Source: UBA5941 sp021824385
GTDB lineage: Bacteria; Patescibacteriota; Microgenomatia; UBA8517
DNA: 30,529 bases
Assembly: GCA_027347685.1 (NCBI GenBank)
Contig: DAIEQM010000035.1
Span: 1 to 30,529 of the forward strand
Direction: 5' to 3'
Shown here: in pieces, positions 27,762 through 30,529 of the stretch
How positions within the stretch are numbered: the first letter of the stretch is position 1
Layout of the letters: each line of letters starts with the position of its first letter
Program-made: the position numbers and the translations under genes
Notes under the pieces: generated by a model
Told to the model about the DNA's origin: nothing
The model's database searches: none
The model's input: the letters and a program-made list of their open reading frames with translations, nothing else

Positions 27762-28763
27762 TTATGCCTTTGTTATGATGCTTCTCTTCCACAAATTCAA
27801 GTTTTCCAGTACAACTGCGGCGCCTCGAACGGCACAGAGTTCTGGGTCTTCTGCTAAATGAGCTGGAATACCTGTCGTGTTGGTAATATATCGGTCAAAC
27901 CGAGTTACATATGAGCCTCCACCGGTTAATACTATTCCCTTGTCGATAACGTCAGACGACAATTCAGCAGGTGTATCACCGAGGGCTATTTCGAGTACTG
28001 ATACGATTTCTTCAAATACCGGCTCTGTCACAGCAAATAACGCTGAGTCTTTGATAGTAATGTTTCTCGGCATGCCAAAAGTCAGGTCACGACCAGAGAT
28101 TTCCATTTCTTTATGCTCGGTCGGAGCTATTGCAGAAACCAGTTTTCTCTTTATTTCTTCACAAGTAACATCCCCCACAACAAGACCATACTCTTTTTTT
28201 AAGAACGATTTTATGTGTGTATTAATAGTATTTCCCCCAACCCGTTTGCTTTGAAAGGCTACGATTCCACCGAGCGACAAAACTGCGGCCTCGGTTACAT
28301 CTGCGCCGACATGAAGCACAACGTTACCCGAGGGTGAACTCACTGCTACGCCTGCACCAATTGCTGCTGCAAGTGTTGCATCCACGATATATGCATGTGA
28401 GGCTCCCGATTCTAGTGCCATTTCGAGCGCCGCTCGCTTCTCAACTGAGGTACTTCCCGACGGCACGGTAAGCATCACATCCGGTCTCAAAAGTTCAAAA
28501 GATTTAGAGAGTTTTGCAAACTCTATCTTTAAAAATGCTTTTGCCACGGAAAAATTTGCAACCACTCCACCCACCACTGGTTTTTCCTGAAGTACTGTTT
28601 CCGGAGTCTTTCCAAGCATTGATAAGGCTTCTTTTCCAACAGCCACTATCTTCTCACTATCGGCAGACAGGGCAACAATTGTAGGTTCATTCACCACAAT
28701 AGTGCCATCTGACCAAATGACGGTATTATTCGTGCCGATATCAACTGCAATTTTTCGACGCAT
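27762..28763 (-). CDS. mreB: MreB-like actin homolog with altered nucleotide-site motifs
   Basis: MreB polymers under the membrane organise wall synthesis in rod cells. The 333-aa protein follows MreB end to end: KIAVDIGTNNTVIWSDG (phosphate-1, Asp8), IVVNEPTIVAL, GVVANFSVAKAFLKI, VMLTVPSGSTSVEKRAALE, AAAIGAGVAV, VLSLGGIVAFQSKRVGGNTINTHI and KGIVLTGGGSYVTRFD. Three usually conserved spots differ (from memory of the family): GVIADF is GVVANF (Asn70), the V-E-E-P-M acid region is VDATL (127-131), and the phosphate-2 motif D-I-G-G-G-T-T is HVGADVT (151-157), losing its Asp. ATP hydrolysis may therefore be weak or lost while the fold remains. It is operonic with the WecG/TagA gene and divergent from the PEGA gene. 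Confidence 0.88.
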   Translation of the reverse strand: MRRKIAVDIGTNNTVIWSDGTIVVNEPTIVALSADSEKIVAVGKEALSMLGKTPETVLQEKPVVGGVVANFSVAKAFLKIEFAKLSKSFELLRPDVMLTVPSGSTSVEKRAALEMALESGASHAYIVDATLAAAIGAGVAVSSPSGNVVLHVGADVTEAAVLSLGGIVAFQSKRVGGNTINTHIKSFLKKEYGLVVGDVTCEEIKRKLVSAIAPTEHKEMEISGRDLTFGMPRNITIKDSALFAVTEPVFEEIVSVLEIALGDTPAELSSDVIDKGIVLTGGGSYVTRFDRYITNTTGIPAHLAEDPELCAVRGAAVVLENLNLWKRSIITKA

Positions 28764-28777
28764 AAATGTTCTCTAAT

Positions 28778-28790
28778 TGGTATAATAGCA
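28778..28790. promoter_or_regulatory. Bidirectional extended -10 element between mreB-like and PEGA genes
   Basis: The 13-mer TGGTATAATAGCA reads TG-G-TATAAT on the plus strand (28778-28786) and TG-C-TATTAT on the minus strand (28790-28782). It predicts a start about 2 nt before ATG 28795 and another near 28775 with a leader of about 12 nt for the MreB-like gene. Confidence 0.65.
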
Positions 28791-28794
28791 GGAT

Positions 28795-29970
28795 ATGGTG
28801 AAACTTCGCATTCTTATACTGATGTCTACTATTCTTGTAGTGGGCGCAATTGCTGCCGTCGCAATTCTCTTTGCGCGCGGATTTCGTTTGGAAAAAAAGC
28901 AAGACAACGGGGCGCTTCAGATTTCAGCCAAGGGACTTTTGGTGGTAAACTCCGAGCCTACGGGAGCAAAAGTTTTTATCGATGATACCCTTCAAACCGC
29001 AACCAACAATACCATCACCCTCGACCCAGGAAGCCATACGGTAAGTGTACGAAAAGAAGGATTTGTAGAATGGCACAAAAACTTAAACATTCAAAAGGAG
29101 ATCGTAAATCAAGTAAATGCTTACTTAATCCCCTCTGCACCATCGCTTACGGCATTAAGCTTTTCAGGCGTTATAAATCCACAGGTAAGCCCTGACTTCA
29201 CAAAAATAGTCTACGCCGTGCCTGTTAGTAAAGACGAAACAAAAGGTGGCTTGTGGATGTATGAAACAACCAACCTCCCACTTGGATTCGGACGTGATCC
29301 TCAACGCATTACCAATGCCGATCTGAGTTCCTTCACTTGGGAATGGTCGCCAGACGCCCGAAATATCCTTGTAGCATCAAAGTCAGCCACATATCTTCTC
29401 CCTGTCGCGTCATACACCGAATCCAAACAACTGGTCAATGTATCCGCACAAGTGACCAAAATCAAAACTGATTGGGATACCAGTAAACAAGAAAAAACAA
29501 CCGCTCAGCTTGCAAAACTTGATCTTGAAGTTCGTAAGGTTTTTCAAACCAGCACAAAAGACATAACCTTTTCGCCAGACGAAACAAAGATTTTATACAC
29601 GGCTACGGCAAGTGCCACAATACCAAGTGGAATAGTCAAAGAGCTCCCTGGTTCCTCCTCTCAAGCGCAACAGAGGACATTAAAAGCTAAAAACATATAT
29701 ATCTACGACATAAAGGAAGATAGAAACTTTTTGATAGAGGATACCGGAAACCCAGTCTATTGGGTTCAAAACTCGTTGAATGTCGTTATTCCCGACAAAC
29801 AAAAAATTGTGGTGGCTGACTACGACGGGACGAATAAAGTAACCGTGTATAGTGGAAACTACATATTCCCGTACGCCTTCCCCACAACCTCAACAAGCAA
29901 AATGGTTATACTAACAAGCTTTGGAGCTACAGGTACGCTCCCCAACCTCTACTGGTTGAGTCTTAAATAA
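28795..29970 (+). CDS. Membrane-anchored PEGA-domain / beta-propeller-like protein, 391 aa
   Basis: One N-terminal membrane segment (residues 6-27) is followed by a PEGA domain (about 44-112: GLLVVNSEPTGAKVFIDD, LDPGSHTVSVRKEGFVEW). PEGA domains are beta modules common in surface proteins. The rest (about 115-391) shows repeated propeller-like motifs: GVINPQVSPDFTKIVYA, FTWEWSPDARNILVAS, DITFSPDETKILYTA and VYWVQNSLNVVI. They resemble WD40-like/TolB PD40 blades with the SPD...I signature. The protein therefore sits outside the membrane and probably binds a ligand or partner; no enzymatic motif is seen. It is transcribed divergently from the MreB-like/WecG operon from a shared promoter element, suggesting a related envelope function. 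Confidence 0.85.
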   Translation: MVKLRILILMSTILVVGAIAAVAILFARGFRLEKKQDNGALQISAKGLLVVNSEPTGAKVFIDDTLQTATNNTITLDPGSHTVSVRKEGFVEWHKNLNIQKEIVNQVNAYLIPSAPSLTALSFSGVINPQVSPDFTKIVYAVPVSKDETKGGLWMYETTNLPLGFGRDPQRITNADLSSFTWEWSPDARNILVASKSATYLLPVASYTESKQLVNVSAQVTKIKTDWDTSKQEKTTAQLAKLDLEVRKVFQTSTKDITFSPDETKILYTATASATIPSGIVKELPGSSSQAQQRTLKAKNIYIYDIKEDRNFLIEDTGNPVYWVQNSLNVVIPDKQKIVVADYDGTNKVTVYSGNYIFPYAFPTTSTSKMVILTSFGATGTLPNLYWLSLK

Positions 29971-29982
29971 CACTTCTCGAAC

Positions 29983-30008
29983 AAAAAAAACACCCGCGCG
30001 CGCGGGTG
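29983..30008 (-). terminator. Terminator of the 30017-30400 gene
   Basis: An 18-bp perfect palindrome, CACCCGCGCGCGCGGGTG (29991-30008), is followed on the minus strand by eight T (A at 29983-29990). The plus side lacks a T tract, so it serves mainly the minus-strand gene. Confidence 0.85.
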
Positions 30009-30016
30009 CGAATATC

Positions 30017-30400
30017 CTAATTGTCTGATGAGAAGTACCAGTATGCGTCATCAAAAGCTCTCACTGACACCACCATTAAACACCAACAAAGTCCTTTCAC
30101 GATGAGTGTATTCATGGGCCACACATACGCTCCTGCAAACCCCACGATAACGACAAATATCAGATTCCACAAAAGCCTACGCTTGGTCCATCTCTGGGTA
30201 CTTAGCCCATTGTATCCGGTATAAAAGGCGATGAGCGGGATGCACACCAAAAAGCCAAGCGTTATGATCAAATCTGAACCAACGAGCGCCTCCCACACAT
30301 GAACTCGTATATGCATCCAAAAAAGGCCAATTGATAAATACCAAGGAACAGTAGACAACAAACCTCGGATCGTTTTCGGGTGAGACAACACAAATTTCAT
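30017..30400 (-). CDS. Small integral membrane protein, 127 aa
   Basis: Not recognised. It has about four hydrophobic segments (residues about 19-30, 43-62, 77-95 and 98-113), with basic residues between (GLSTQRWTKRRLLW) and a short acidic tail (YWYFSSDN). GGGAGGAATT lies immediately before ATG 30398-30400, a good ribosome site, and a strong terminator follows. It has no catalytic motifs; a small transporter component or DoxX-like or TMEM-like protein are possibilities without evidence. Confidence 0.7.
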   Translation of the reverse strand: MKFVLSHPKTIRGLLSTVPWYLSIGLFWMHIRVHVWEALVGSDLIITLGFLVCIPLIAFYTGYNGLSTQRWTKRRLLWNLIFVVIVGFAGAYVWPMNTLIVKGLCWCLMVVSVRAFDDAYWYFSSDN

Positions 30401-30457
30401 AATTCCTCCCCATGTACTGACGAATAGAAAGCTTAATTGGCATAGTAACAGAAAGAT

Positions 30458-30466
30458 TGCTAAAAT
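30458..30466 (+). promoter_or_regulatory. Extended -10 promoter for tRNA-Arg, TGCTAAAAT
   Basis: TG-C-TAAAAT lies 17 nt before the 5' end of the tRNA, with a predicted start near 30473. Confidence 0.5.
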
Positions 30467-30483
30467 TCACGAGGTAGTAGTTA

Positions 30484-30529
30484 GCCTCTATAGCTCAACG
30501 GATAGAGCAGACCCGTCCTAAGGGTAAGA
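30484..30529 (+). tRNA. tRNA-Arg (anticodon CCT), 3' part outside window
   Basis: The 5' acceptor strand GCCTCTA, then TA, and a D arm GCTC-AACGGATA-GAGC are followed by an anticodon arm of GACCC, loop GTCCTAA and GGGTA. The anticodon at loop positions 34-36 is CCT (reads AGG, arginine). Four of five anticodon-stem pairs are canonical; the first pair is G-A, and position 32 is G instead of the usual pyrimidine. The variable region, T arm and 3' acceptor lie beyond the window edge. Confidence 0.85.

Noticed and set aside
29991..30008. CG-alternating palindrome as a Z-DNA element or recombination site
   Set aside because: It is followed on the minus strand by eight T directly after a gene stop, so a terminator explains it fully.
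1..30529. CRISPR arrays, insertion sequences, rRNA genes, prophage modules
   Set aside because: I saw no regularly spaced direct repeats, terminal inverted repeats with a transposase, rRNA segments or phage structural genes. A recoded TGA was also considered and rejected because genes end normally at TGA.

Overview
This 30.5-kb window reads as chromosome from a streamlined bacterium, most likely a member of the Candidate Phyla Radiation (Patescibacteria), probably Microgenomates-like. That placement is an inference. It rests on very dense packing, many small unplaceable proteins, secreted proteins with Pro/Thr/Ser linkers, divergent but complete ribosomal proteins, and a cell-surface and prenyl-carrier gene set with no amino-acid or cofactor biosynthesis. 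TGA is used as a normal stop (for example in mscL), so the Gracilibacteria-type recoded TGA does not apply. I see no insertion sequence, phage module or CRISPR array. No gene-free gap exceeds about 180 bp.

Layout. 1-5.7 kb: the end of a carbohydrate-binding protein, two unknown small genes, an mscL / large exported protein / msrA operon, and a divergent membrane-anchored polysaccharide deacetylase. 5.8-12.1 kb: information processing (rpsU, rnhB, secE, nusG, rplK, rplA), with two protein-kinase-fold genes and several small unknown genes set into the usual secE-nusG-rplK-rplA order. 12.1-18.4 kb: eno, a soluble GT-A glycosyltransferase, pyk, and rplJ-rplL behind an L10 leader RNA. 18.4-21 kb: an M50-like membrane protease, an EVE-domain protein and small unknown genes. 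21-24.8 kb: a tight four-gene operon of a 7-TM membrane protein, an ATP-grasp ligase fused to a retropepsin-like peptidase, a second ATP-grasp ligase and a SAM methyltransferase. 24.8-30.5 kb: a small HTH regulator, an undecaprenyl diphosphate synthase with an unusual duplicated C-terminal extension, a HAD phosphatase, a WecG/TagA glycosyltransferase, an MreB-like protein with altered nucleotide-site motifs, a PEGA/beta-propeller protein, a small membrane protein and the start of tRNA-Arg(CCT).

Two themes stand out. First, the 7-TM / amidoligase-peptidase / amidoligase / methyltransferase operon is a candidate envelope-associated peptide-tagging system: two ligases that could add amino acids, a peptidase that could trim them, a methyltransferase that could cap them, and a membrane anchor. 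Second, promoter architecture is unusually uniform. Extended -10 boxes (TGnTAYAMT-like) sit so close to many start codons that the transcripts should be leaderless or nearly so, whereas other genes have clear Shine-Dalgarno sequences. Three divergent gene pairs, separated by only 21-31 bp, appear to share overlapping -10 elements read in both directions.

All assignments come from reading motifs by eye. Family names are from memory of family signatures; no database search was run.
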